Made by a program: the position numbers and the translations under genes
Shown: positions 43,170-53,980 of the stretch, piece after piece
Numbering within the stretch: the stretch's first letter is position 1
Layout: each line of letters starts with the position of its first letter
The notes under the pieces: model-generated
The model's input: only the letters and a program-made list of their open reading frames with translations
Database searches by the model: none
Told to the model about the DNA's origin: nothing
Assembly (NCBI GenBank): GCA_032622095.1
Contig: CP136063.1
Span: forward strand, 40,462,106-40,526,105
DNA from: Siphonodentalium dalli
Taxonomy: Eukaryota; Mollusca; Scaphopoda; Gadilida; Siphonodentaliidae
Direction of reading: 5' to 3'
DNA length: 64,000 nt

Positions 43170-44234
43170 TATTATGTTATTTGTCTGTCAGTCCATTTGT
43201 TCATCCATGCTAACATTTGGCAACTATGGGGTAATTATGGTATTTTGTCCAGCCCGTCATGGTTTTTTTATTTTTAAACTTAGCTCTACTAGGGCCCTGC
43301 GAATCTGAGTTTACAGTCAAATCAAATTTTGAATTCAATTGGGGATGAGGTTCGCGAATCAAATCTCAATTCGAATATATACAGCTACATGTATGCGCAA
43401 AATAATTGACCCCCTTAACATGGATGTAGGCCGGTAGTTACCGTTCGTACCACCAGTAAACCACAATCAAGTGATGAATAAATTTGCCAATAATATAAAA
43501 GTCCATATAACCATTAGTACATCTCATATCAAAGTAATAATACCCTGTATCTCCTACGATATGTGCCCGATTGGGTTAACATTTTGAACATACATGTATG
43601 TGGTAAATCCAGTACATGGAGTGAGTAAATTATCCAATTTGATTTTCTAACTTTCTTCTAAATGTCGCTTCAATTGAATTTTTGCCATTATCAAAAACAA
43701 GTCTGGAAAATGTTTGTCATTGCTCCCTATGGGAGACTCGCATATATAAGATAATGCATTGGCACAGGGTTTTTTGTAAAATTTCAAGAAGCTCCATTCA
43801 TGGAAGGGTTGTACAGTAAAGTAATTGAGACAATTTCGTTTTTTGATGATCGGTTGTCCGTATCATTTCTACAACAAAATTATCACCTTATATTTACTTG
43901 GCTACACAATTTTAATGTGTGATCGCCACAGAACATTTTTTTTAAGAGTACATATATATATGTCCATATTTTGCTATGGGTGTAGAGTATTCTCGGATAG
44001 AATAAATATACCCAAAGCAAAAACTAAGCGAGGGGCACCTAATGGTTGAGTCTGGGATATTTGGCACTTAGAACGTGGCTAGATGGTTTGGTGGGGAGGG
44101 TCGACATCTTGGTACTTCCAACTGAAGCCCACCCCCCCCCCAACCCCTTGAACGACACAAACTAAGTTTGCGTAATTCAATTTGCAAAACCCCATGGGGC
44201 TTGATTTTTCTGAACTTTTCCATCACAGACTACT
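43170..44234. other. Repeat-poor stretch with family A copy
   Basis: 43722-43812 is a family A foldback repeat in reverse (GGGAGACTCGCATATATAAG to CATGGAAGGGTT). 44060-44150 resembles 27270-27350 (ACGTGGCTAGA...poly-C). The rest, including the frame at 43825-44049, shows nothing recognisable. Confidence 0.45.
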
Positions 44235-44425
44235 ACAGTAATGCCCTAATTAATGGACTCCATAACCACAGCAGGATTTAGTCGGAAATATGGCTTGTTG
44301 TCATTCATTGGAAAGCTCTCGGAGAGCTTTCTGGTGAATGGCAACAAGCCACATTTCCGACTAAATCCTGAAAGTTACCAATAATTCTGCTGTGGTTACG
44401 GAGTCGATTAATTGGGGCATTACTG
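44235..44425. mobile_element. Mariner-type foldback MITE, copy B
   Basis: The ends CAGTAATGCCC and GGGGCATTACTG are flanked by TA on both sides. The arms include CCACAGCAGGATTTAGTC and, inverted, the TCTGCTGTGG block. The centre holds an extra GGAAAGCTCTCGGAGAGCTT hairpin. Confidence 0.8.
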
Positions 44426-44791
44426 TAAATGGTAGCATATTCTAAATGGATCAGTAGTCTTGTGGCCACTATCCATGCAGGGGATGAAAAGGATGGTTCG
44501 GCCCAGTATGCGAATTTATTTAGATCTGAACCTGAAAATTACAACACCTAATTGTCTGTGATATTGATGAATGCCAGGAAAATTCGCACCCCAATTTATT
44601 GTGTTTTAAAAAATTAATTAACAGCTTTAACTGGCCACTGAGAACATCACAATACAAATAGGTCGGACGGCCCGGTGGTTCTGAATATGAAAATTGTTCA
44701 TTCTTAGCATCTAGACTGGCCTCAAGATGTTCAAATTGGGGGAAATTTCCAACCTGATACCCATCCAAATGTTGGAAAATTGCCAACTAAT
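44426..44791. repeat. Dispersed repeat related to 27660-27910
   Basis: The GGCCTCAAGATGTTCAAATT and GGTTGGAAAATT-type phrases and a GGCCCGGTGG block match, in reverse, the right half of the element at 27081-28135. It is non-coding. Confidence 0.5.
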
Positions 44792-45283
44792 CAGGGGGGG
44801 GGGGGGGGTCGGAAAAACATTTCAGGCACGTATGGCATTTTTTCCCTTTCGATCATTTTTTGTACCCACCCACCCCCACCGCCAATTTTTTTTCTGTTTT
44901 CGGCAGTTTTTTCCGACCATTTTTTTTACACCCCCCCCTTTTAACACTAAAACAGAGATTTGCGGGGGGAAATTCACTGTAAACAGCTGTATATGAATTT
45001 CTGTGCATACTATTTATCATGGATGTTAACATGGACATGTAAATAGGAATGAGTCATTTTGAGCCATCTTGGATTTCAAAATTTGCAACAAAATACAACA
45101 CGATAACTGCCTGCAGTCAGTTTACAGTTAGAATTACATTATTTCTCTCAACTCATTGCCAAAACACTAAAAAACAAGCAGGAAATTTTATTTTTAGTTG
45201 CGGAAAAAATTGCTTGTTGGTGGCTTTGACCACCCACCCACCCCGGCATACGTGCCGGAATTTTTTTTTCCACCCCCCCCCTG
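44792..45283. mobile_element. Poly-G-ended element with 7-bp duplication
   Basis: The ends CAGGGGGG and CCCCCCTG are flanked by AACTAAT (44785-44791, 45284-45290). The arms are related over about 90 bp, sharing CACGTATG and the CCCACCCACCCC block. A second inner pair of T/A-rich arms follows. Long G/C homopolymers at both ends may be length-variable. Confidence 0.65.
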
Positions 45284-45290
45284 AACTAAT

Positions 45291-46176
45291 GGCCATTTGA
45301 GTCCAAAGTTTTGCAAATGAAAGGAATATATGCAAATGTTCTAAAATAAACAAATATGTCACTAATAAATTGAACATTGGAAAATCAAACCTAATTTTGG
45401 TATAATTTCCAACTAAATGTTGTGTGAGGTTTGGCTATAGGGGGGGGGGGTAAGACCCCTGCATAACCAGCCCATGTCATCACGCCCCTGTCTGGCACCC
45501 CCATGACAAAGGTGTGGTCTTGCATTCACTGATGATGAGAAATCATCAATATTAGATTTTGTTGGAAAACAGGATGGGACCACAACCCCTAGCTTGTCCA
45601 TGAGGGTTGGCCCCATCCCCATCGGGGAGATCTGCAGTAGTCTGCCCGGTAGATATAATTGGGAGATATCCTGGTGCCACCCATATTGGAAAAGATATAT
45701 TTTTAAAGTAGAAAAGATACAGAAATCAAGGGGACAATAAGAATGTGCTCTCATAACCACAAAACTACACGAAAGTCATCACAATCAACTCAAATACTAT
45801 ATACATATATAATTTCATTATCTCTATATATTTACACACTAAGTGTTGTCATCACTGAATCCACCATTCTGATTGGTCGGCGCCCACGTGGCTAGTTGCA
45901 GTTATTTCTCGGTGAATGCGCAATGCCTAATAACACCAAGCTAATAACACAATCGATACGTCATTAGGTTTGGAAAACCGAACGCGTAATGTGTTGGGCG
46001 CATTTGGACTCGCGCATGATTGACTTAATACATCATCGGGTTTCAATATGAAGAGAAATTGTTCCTATTAACTTTTGCCAAGGGTGCTATTGGGTATTTT
46101 GGGCTGATTTTGTCACGATACACTTTTCGATTTAAATATATTTACAAAAGTAGCTTTTTCGCTAAATGTATATAAA
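45291..46176. other. No gene seen
   Basis: This is unassigned sequence. Near 45875 a GATTGGTCGG (inverted CCAAT box) lies next to CCCACGTGGC (E-box), which could be regulatory, but no transcript is visible nearby. Confidence 0.35.
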
Positions 46177-46340
46177 TATAAGGATTAACTATCATGTGGA
46201 CTATTTTTATGGAGATGTAACGGTGAGGTAAATGGTCATAACTTGTATGTAAAACCCTTCGGGTTTTACACAAGTTATGTCCACTTACCTCACCGTTACA
46301 TCTCCATAAAAACAGTCCACATGACAGTTAATCCTTATAT
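46177..46340. repeat. Near-perfect 164-bp hairpin
   Basis: The two ~75-bp arms are complementary almost throughout: AAGGATTAACT...GGACTATTTTTATGGAGATG against CATCTCCATAAAAACAGTCC...AGTTAATCCTT. The tip AAAACCCTTCGGGTTTT closes on a TTCG loop. No other copy was seen in the window. It could be a MITE or a hairpin RNA gene. Confidence 0.8.
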
Positions 46341-48726
46341 AATATATATTTTCGGTTTCTAAAAGCCCTTAAAGTGATGTGAAACACTCCGGTAGGGTGG
46401 TCAAATAGAAGTGGAGAATAATCTTGTTCAAAGTAGTTATTTTTACAAATCTTATATCTAAATTGACAACAAACACTGTCATTCTTATATACTAATTCAA
46501 TGCAGTGACTGCCGATGGCGAAATCATTTTCGTTAGTTTACCGCCGATAGATGCGTCCCGATTCTAGTAGTAAATATTTACAATTTAGCCCAGTTCAGAC
46601 GATGTTTTCAATGGAGTGGTACGGTAGATTTGATTGAGATTTTCGATGTTAGTAGAATGTTACATTCCTCCAGTTGGTGTAGCACCTGCATACTAACTTA
46701 TCAGTTTCACGCACCCGAACAAGTACATAATATGTCTTTAAACACACTGTACATGCGATGTCCTTGCGCTCCTGTTGTGCAAATTCTAATATAAAAAGTG
46801 TTTTCTATTTCAGACAAAGCTCAAACATACCGGTAACATCTGACCAGACAAAACATAGAAACCGCTAAACTAATTACCAGTCAAACAAGATAACCCTTCA
46901 AAATATAAGATAACACGGCCAACCACAGCAACATACACCATGGATAAATACACTATCAAAAGCACAGCATTTTTTTTTAACGGTAAAATCTGGCATATAC
47001 CCATAGTTATATATAAACAGGCTACGGGCATCTGACCACAGGTCATTTGCATAAAAAAATTATATAATTCTTTCATTCCATCAAGGTACAAGTATCTTCA
47101 AAGGATTAAGTTGAAGTTTTGGGGCTGAGTAAGATTCTAAGAGAGAAGGTGGAATATTGACTTGAGAGCATAAAATATAACAAGAAAATGACAATCATAG
47201 CCCAAATTGCGAAAAGTTGCCAAAGTGCAAGTATAGCTACATAGGCCTAAAACAACTTTTTTTTGTTTCCGGTAACATATGGTAGAAAAGTAGGGCAGGT
47301 GGAATTCAATTGTTTCATTGTTTTTTGGAAACGACCACAATAAGATCATATGTGGATTGTGGAATATATTCATTCTGAAAAATATGCCCATGGCAGCACA
47401 AAGTATATAACGGGACACAATTGGGCTGAATGGGCATATCGCACATGTATTGGGAGGAATAAATGAAACCTATTATTTTTAATCAAAAATGATTGCGACA
47501 TCAACCTCAGATTGAACCAGGCCTATCAGTATGGCACCACTGTAATTAAAACACTGACTGTCAGAGTAAATAATATAGATGATAACTGATCGGCACATGT
47601 ATTAAGTACTTCGATCTGAGATATTTTGCACCAACATCATAAGGATCTCCTGGGCATTATCTCTAGTTGGGAGCGAATGATAGCTTCCGAAATTTGTTAA
47701 AGAATATGGTCGCCAGTGGCCAACTTGGATTTTACTCTTTTCATGACTAAATTCATTGGCACACCCAACAAGCCACATCCCTCATCATTCATTAACTACA
47801 ACACACATAATTATTCTCCTCATAGTCATACTTGAAAGCATTTTAATTCAGCCCTTTCTATACTAAATATTCACTAGCTACTAGTAGTAGTTTCCTCATA
47901 TTATGTTTCAACAAAATTTCAACAATTTGGAGTTTTTAAAATTACAAAGAAGTAGATGAGTTGGGTGCCAAATGGTACATGCTTACCTCCCCAGTCAAGA
48001 ATCAAATTATATGGCATGAATTTGTGTCAAGATGGCAAACACATACCCTCATTCAATCAGGTTTGAGTATTTTCAATTTATAGTGAGAAATAGTAGGAAG
48101 TGAAAATGAAAAAATAGAGTAGTTTCTATGGTGTTGAATTGAAGGGGGAATTTGAAGAGTGCGAAATGTTTGAATGTTTGACCTTTGTTATTTCCAGGAG
48201 AAAGGACACATGTGCTATATCCCTAGTTGTTCCAAAATTGAAGCTGCATGCATTTTAAAGAATGTGATCAAAGGATTGTAGACTTGTTTTTGAGTTTTCA
48301 TACAGTAAGTATACATTTATACTTTACCATTGGGACAGGCACACCACCGGTAGCTTTACCTCTTTTTATACTAAATACTCATTGATGAATAGTTCCCTTA
48401 GAAAATATACAGATAATAAGGTCAATAAACAACATCTGGTTTGTTGGAACTTATTATCTGAACATTTCCTTCTATTAAATAACTATTTTGGCACTGATAT
48501 TATCTGTTATTATGTGATGATTATTCATGAACACCCCTCCAGATTAATAACAAGGAATTCCAATGTTATTATGTATACTTTCATAACTGATTAGGGAAAA
48601 GACATTAGTATAGAAAGGGTTAATGCTCTGCAAATAATACTGAGTAACAACTAACAACTGACTTTCATGTCAAATCCCAAAATCATCAACAAATTCTTGG
48701 TCTACTAGCAATGGAGCAAATATATG
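46341..48726. other. Unassigned AT-rich DNA
   Basis: No gene is seen. 47672-47765 is a copy of the repeat found behind the SET gene (GGTCGCCAGTGGCCAACTTG). Minus-strand frames at 46870-47091 and 47137-47418 lack recognisable motifs. Confidence 0.4.
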
Positions 48727-48834
48727 CCTGAGAGCTTTCCGATGAATGGCAACAAGCCATATTTCTGACTAAATCCTGAAAAGTTACCCATGATTCTGCT
48801 GTGTTTAAGGAGTCGATTAATTAGAGCATTACTG
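48727..48834. mobile_element. Mariner-type foldback MITE, right part only (copy C)
   Basis: The sequence from GAGAGCTTTCCGATGAATGG to GAGCATTACTG, followed by TA, matches the right half of the other copies. The left arm is deleted. Confidence 0.75.
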
Positions 48835-50540
48835 TACCACTGCAGCTCCCGTCATGAAAGGTTTAAGTTCCCTTATATGCAGAGTGTGTGTGTTCACATT
48901 GTACTGTCGAATAGCTATTGAATTTATGTCGACAACAGATATCTGTGTAGCTATCACTTTGTCCGAATAATGATGTTCAACAATATAATTAGTAACTACA
49001 AAACATAATTATTGATGTATTATTCTACCCATATTATAAGTTACAGATGCTTAGTGGTCGGATATGTTGTCATGTTTTTGATTCAATGTTTATTATTTTA
49101 TGCCCTGGAAACTATATACAACTTATTCTCGAAGAATATATCATCATTAAAATTGAAAAACATTTTTGGATATATTGGCAATGATCCAGGTTTCATGTTT
49201 GGGCACCATTTAGGTACTGTCCTGATGGCCACAGTCCTATGGCCAGAAATGGTGATGGCTTGTGCTTGGGGGAGGGGGGTGAATCTGTGTATGTTCAAAA
49301 GCCTTAAAAGTATATTGTGCTATTATGTTGGTAGATTGTCATATTTTAGATAGCAAATTCTTAACCCAAAACCCAATGCACATATGACCAAAGTTATTCC
49401 CTCCAGCCAACATTTAGCCATAATTTCTTGCAGCGTCATTTTGACACACAAAGAAATAACACCATTTGATTTGCAATGTCATTGATGCGCATTGTAAGTC
49501 ATTGCGTAATTATGATAAGTGGTACTCTCAATTAACAAGACCCAAACAATTCTGTCACAGATTTAAAGTATCTTTTATTATTCTTTTCAGTATGTCATAA
49601 TATTATACTCAAGTTGTATCATCAAATTGTTCATTTTCCCAAAATTTGATTTATTATCAATGGCTTTCAATATATCAATTAACAATGATACTTACAAAAA
49701 ATAAAAAAAATAACTTCACAGTTAAGTTGGTAATATTAAGGAGTATATATATAGACTCAAATTTCCGATAAATAATGTCTCTAAATTTCATTTTTATTTG
49801 ATTAATTTATTTAATTTAATTCACGCTGATGTAAATTGGTTCACACTGGCAGGGCAGAAAATAAAATAATTGCTAATGGCAATGTTTAATGAGTTATTTG
49901 CTATGTTTTATGTCAAAAGTTCTTGATCATTTCACATATGTGTGTGGCACATTACTTCTATTATATTAGTATGTGAATGCTCAAACAATTGTGCTTTAAA
50001 ACCAAACAGATATCAATATAATTATTGATTAATAATTATTCAATTGTTAAAATCTAGCTCCTTTGTTCTACCTCGACTTTGGGCATATTTATCCACTATT
50101 TGCAAATATCTTCTCGTGGCTAAGAGATATCTCCTCGTGATAACCCATACTGCCCAGATTGCACATGTTAACGATGGCACTATAACTATTAAATTCTGAA
50201 TGCAAGCACAGTTCGTTTTAGATTTGTTGATCCCGATTTGCTACTTAGTATATGCGTGACACTTCAAACCTGTATGCACCGTGCAGTGACTCCACCCCCT
50301 TCCATCACATTCAACAATATACTGTTTTAGCGTTCTATTTGGATCTCGTCTAACTGGCCTGGCGGGTTTCTTCAAAAATGAGGGTAACCTTGGTTTACAT
50401 AATCTCTATTTAAGAAACCCGCGGGACCACATGCCACACTCCCTCGGGTCCGTCAAATTAAGAAGAACATACACATACCGTATGTCTGCTATATAATAAG
50501 TATCACATTTAATCGTTGACATAACCGGAGTTGACACAAT
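48835..50540. other. Unassigned AT-rich DNA
   Basis: No gene or repeat family was recognised. The 113-codon frame at 49012-49353 has hydrophobic stretches but no known motif. GCGGGTTTCTT (50362) and AAGAAACCCGC (50413) form an 11-bp inverted pair. Confidence 0.4.
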
Positions 50541-50705
50541 ACATATTATGATGGGGTCAGCAGGAAGACGGCCACGGACGAGGTTATGCCAACACCAGAC
50601 TGAGTGCACCCCATTTGGGAGTCAGCATGATGTGGATCGTCATATACCGGTATCCATATCTTGCTGACCCTCAACTGGGCAAGTAACTGATCTTATGCAC
50701 TTGAT
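50541..50705 (+). repeat. 165-bp repeat, copy 1
   Basis: The segment from CCGGAGTTGACACAATACAT to TGACCCTCAACTGGGCAA is over 90% identical to 52803-52964 in the same orientation. It keeps an open frame of ~40 codons in both copies (CTPFGSQHDVDRHI), but no known protein is recognised. Confidence 0.7.
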
Positions 50706-50749
50706 GATTCAATCCTATTTATGATTATTTTTCTATATCCTGTATTCTT

Positions 50750-51152
50750 GTATTTTGAAGACCTCTGTCTGTCTGTATGTATGTCATTTATACAAATCTA
50801 CGATTCTCGACCGATCGGGACGAAACTTAGTACGTGTGTGTATTTTGACCAGGCGGTCGTCGTTGTCGTATTGGCGAGCCCGTGCGGCGCCCGCTTCGCG
50901 CATGCGCAGACGAGATCTCGGAAACGGGTGGAGCTATCGACTTGAAATTTGCTATGTGAATGTATCTTGCCCCGGATACGAATTTTATCGGGTCGCCGAG
51001 CCTGTGCGACGCCAGCTTCGCGCAGACCAGATCTCGGAAACGGGTGGAGCTATCGACTTGAAATTTGGTTACCAGATCTCGTAAACGGGTGGAGCTATCG
51101 ACTTGAAATTTGGTTTTTGAATAGCCTGGGCAACGTCGGGCTCATCGGCTAG
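50750..51152 (+). mobile_element. Helitron-like non-autonomous repeat, copy 1
   Basis: After a CTGTCTGTCTGTATGTATG run the sequence CGATCGGGACGAAACTTAGT leads into repeats of GATCTCGGAAACGGGTGGAG (three times). It ends CGTCGGGCTCATCGGCTAG, where a CTAG terminus is expected of Helitrons. The left end is unclear. The next copy starts at the following base. Confidence 0.45.
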
Positions 51153-51774
51153 TCTATTATATATTTTGGGAAATCTGTCTGTCTGTCTGTGTGTTCGCGA
51201 TGTACTCGAAAACGACCAAACCGATTTCGATGAAACTTGGTATGTGGGGGTACTTTCGGCCGGGGAGTGGCATGGGCCTATTAATTTGCCCGTGCGAAAT
51301 GACCTTGACCTTGAAATCGGGTCATTTCAAGGTCAATCGCCCGAGTATCACGGGATTTCGATGAAAATTAGTGTCTGGGGATACTTTAGTATGGGGAGTG
51401 TCGTAAGCCTATTCGTTTGCCCGTGCGACATGACCTTGAAATCGGGTCAATTCAAGGTCAAATCGCGAATATTGATGGGATTTCGACGAAATTTTATACA
51501 TAGGGTTACCTTTGTCCACTGTGTTTTGGACGGGTCAAATTGTGACCCTGACCTTGAGCTTCAAAATGATCAATTCAATGTCAAATCGGGTAAAACCGGA
51601 TGGATTTCGACGGGTACTTTTGTGGGGTACTTTTGTCCGGCCAGTGTTTTGGACGGGTCAAATCGTGACCCCACCTGACCTTGACCTTCAAAATGGACAA
51701 TTCAAGGTCAAATCGCGCAATTCGCCAAAAAGCAGAGGGGAAACAGCCCGGACGAAGTCGGGTCCACCTGCTAG
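51153..51774 (+). mobile_element. Helitron-like non-autonomous repeat, copy 2
   Basis: It begins TCTATTATATATTTTGGG and ends in the hairpin CCCGGACGAAGTCGGG followed ~9 bp later by CTAG and then T. A TC start, a GC-rich 3' hairpin and CTRR end followed by T fit Helitron termini. The interior repeats GGACGGGTCAAATCGTGACC and CAATTCAAGGTCAAATCG at ~100-bp spacing. There is no Rep/helicase, so it is non-autonomous. Its 5' neighbour is the CTAG of copy 1 and not the usual A. Confidence 0.6.
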
Positions 51775-52800
51775 TGTTATATATAGCTACAATGGCACTG
51801 TTTATTGTTACATCCAATATGCTTTTTTCGCATTTAATTAGATCTTTCAGCGTTTTCCCAAATAAAATTAATGTACAAAAGCATGACAAATTCTGAATAT
51901 TACGGTTCGGTTATACTTAATTTTGGGAACCCAGGCTCCGGCAACCCAAACTTATTATAACGGGTCGGCATAAGGCCTAGAACCGTGTGTGATACCGGGG
52001 GGTATATCATGAATCCGCTTAACAGAGGGTATACTCTTCAATCCATCACTGGAAATTTCCATCTTTCCTCCATCATTCCATGAACTTCTGTGAGAATTAT
52101 ATCTCATGTCCAAGCTGAGCTACATTAGGCCAAAAAAGAGATACTATGTTTCCGTACATCGACCGAACCTAAAAATAACCTGCCGACCCTAAACTTTTTA
52201 TTGATATTTTGAGAAAAAGTCAAAATTTAATGCTCATAAATATTGATGATCTTTAGTGTGCAAAACACATGTTTTCTAACATATCCCTGTGAAAAGTGAC
52301 CACGAAGTGACAGCTGTCTCAAAAGCCCCAGGTGTGTGTTGGGTTGTGGATTAATGGGCATACATTTTGCAATTTTAATTTCCTGAGAGTTGATCTCCTG
52401 CCTGCTTTATGTCTTGTTTTGGGACTTCTGGAACACTATCAACAGACATGGTGGGTGTGTATCTGTATATATACATGTATATAGGTTATCACCACATATG
52501 TTAGGGGTATAGCTACTGTTTTAACAAACAGGCATGCTCGGTGGGCGTACTGGCTACCCCCAGAAAAAGGGATGTAGTTGTCACAATACAAGTACGGTAT
52601 AATGGCGGTATTATTGGTAAAATTCTTATAAAAAGTTAGTGACATGAATTTTGTACCAAGTTTATAGCAAAATTTATAAAAAAAATGTGGTATGTGAATA
52701 ATAAAAAACTTACTTAAGCATGAAGTAAGTTTAATCTTAATGTATATTTCCACTGTTAATCAAGTAATACTTTCCCCACAGCATGGGTTAGCATTTTATG
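51775..52800. other. Unassigned sequence
   Basis: No gene is seen. The minus-strand frame at 52439-52753 has no recognisable motif. Confidence 0.4.
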
Positions 52801-52965
52801 TAACCGGAGTTGACAAAATACATATTATGATGGGGTCAGCAGGAAGACAGCCACGTACGAGGTTATGCCTACACCAGGCTGAGTGCACCCCATTTGGGAG
52901 TCAGCATGATGTGGATCGTCATATATCCATATCTTGATGACCCTCAACTGGGCAACATCAGTCGA
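52801..52965 (+). repeat. 165-bp repeat, copy 2
   Basis: This is the direct-orientation partner of 50541-50705, about 2.26 kb downstream. Several of the few differences change the encoded residues, which argues against selection on a protein. Confidence 0.7.
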
Positions 52966-53109
52966 GGTATTTCTGCAGTTGGATAAAAAATATCGAAATA
53001 AAATAAAAATTCCTTACCGACCTACCTACCCTAATTTTTTCGCTGGCCTTAACACTTTTATTAATCTATATCATCTATTTTGGCCCGTTATTTGCAGGTA
53101 CAGTGCAGG

Positions 53110-53700
53110 AACATGTTTGGAACTACATTGGAACTACAGAGAATAATTCATAATATGATCCCGATCTGAGCTTCAGGTAGTGTACATGTAGTACGATGTT
53201 CGTACTAAGAATTAAAAGTTCAGCATCATACCCACAGGTTGCATCTATGTACATGTACCTGTGTATGTACAGCCGGAAATTCTCTAACGTGGTGACCAGG
53301 ATGAAATTCATACAATGTTCCGCTTCCAGTAAGAAACCGCATCTTTTATTGATCGGAGAGTCGCGCAGCATATCCCATGTTTACGCCTGGAGCCATCAAA
53401 ATAACGGAAACATGTTTGGAACTACAGAGAAGAAATTCAGCGCAAACGCCTAATATGATCCTGAGCTTGAGTTTGATGTTCGTACTAAGAATAAAATGTT
53501 CAGCATCGTACCCACAGGTTGCATCTACTAGTATGTACCTGTGTATATACTGAAGGAAATTTTCTAATGTGCTGACCAGGATTAAAATCATACAATGTTC
53601 TGCTTCCAGTAAGAAACCGCATCTTTGATTGGTCAGACAGTCATGCAACATATCCCATGTTTACGTCTGGAGCCATTAGCATAACGGAAACCAAGACCGC
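53110..53700. repeat. Direct duplication of a ~299-bp unit
   Basis: The unit starts ACATGTTTGGAACTACA and contains TACCCACAGGTTGCATCTA, CTTCCAGTAAGAAACCGCAT and AGCATATCCCATGTTTACG in each copy. The copies differ at perhaps one base in eight. Open frames on both strands are duplicated with it. Confidence 0.85.
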
Positions 53701-53847
53701 TTCATCGTCTCTCGATGGCCGTTTCATGTCATATGTTGGAGAGAGGTTTAGGAGATTTTGACATTTTCTGCTGATCATTATGCGGAATAAGTGCCAAATT
53801 AATGTGAATGACCAGGACTGTTGGCAGAACAAATACATGTACGCCAT

Positions 53848-53980
53848 TGTGGTGGATTGATGGTAACATGTCATGACATTGACCACTTTTAGCTTGTGTT
53901 CAACCTTGTCGCTTTGTGAATCGGTTGAACATAAACCTGAAGTTGTCAATGTCACGCCATGTTACCATCAATACACCACA
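53848..53980. repeat. 133-bp hairpin with 36-bp arms
   Basis: TGTGGTGGATTGATGGTAAC onward is inverted at 53945-53980 (GTCAATGTCACGCCATGTTA...). A second inner stem pairs GTTCAACC with GGTTGAAC. It may be a small MITE or a structured RNA. Confidence 0.7.

Noticed and set aside
44853-45038. Frames across poly-C/poly-T tracts
   Set aside because: They are products of homopolymer and purine/pyrimidine-skewed repeat arms.
49012-49353. 113-codon frame as a membrane protein
   Set aside because: Hydrophobic stretches come from AT-rich composition; no homologous motif, splice sites or codon bias support it.
51166-51678. 170-codon frame as a real gene
   Set aside because: It lies wholly inside the Helitron-like repeat and consists of translated ~100-bp internal repeats.
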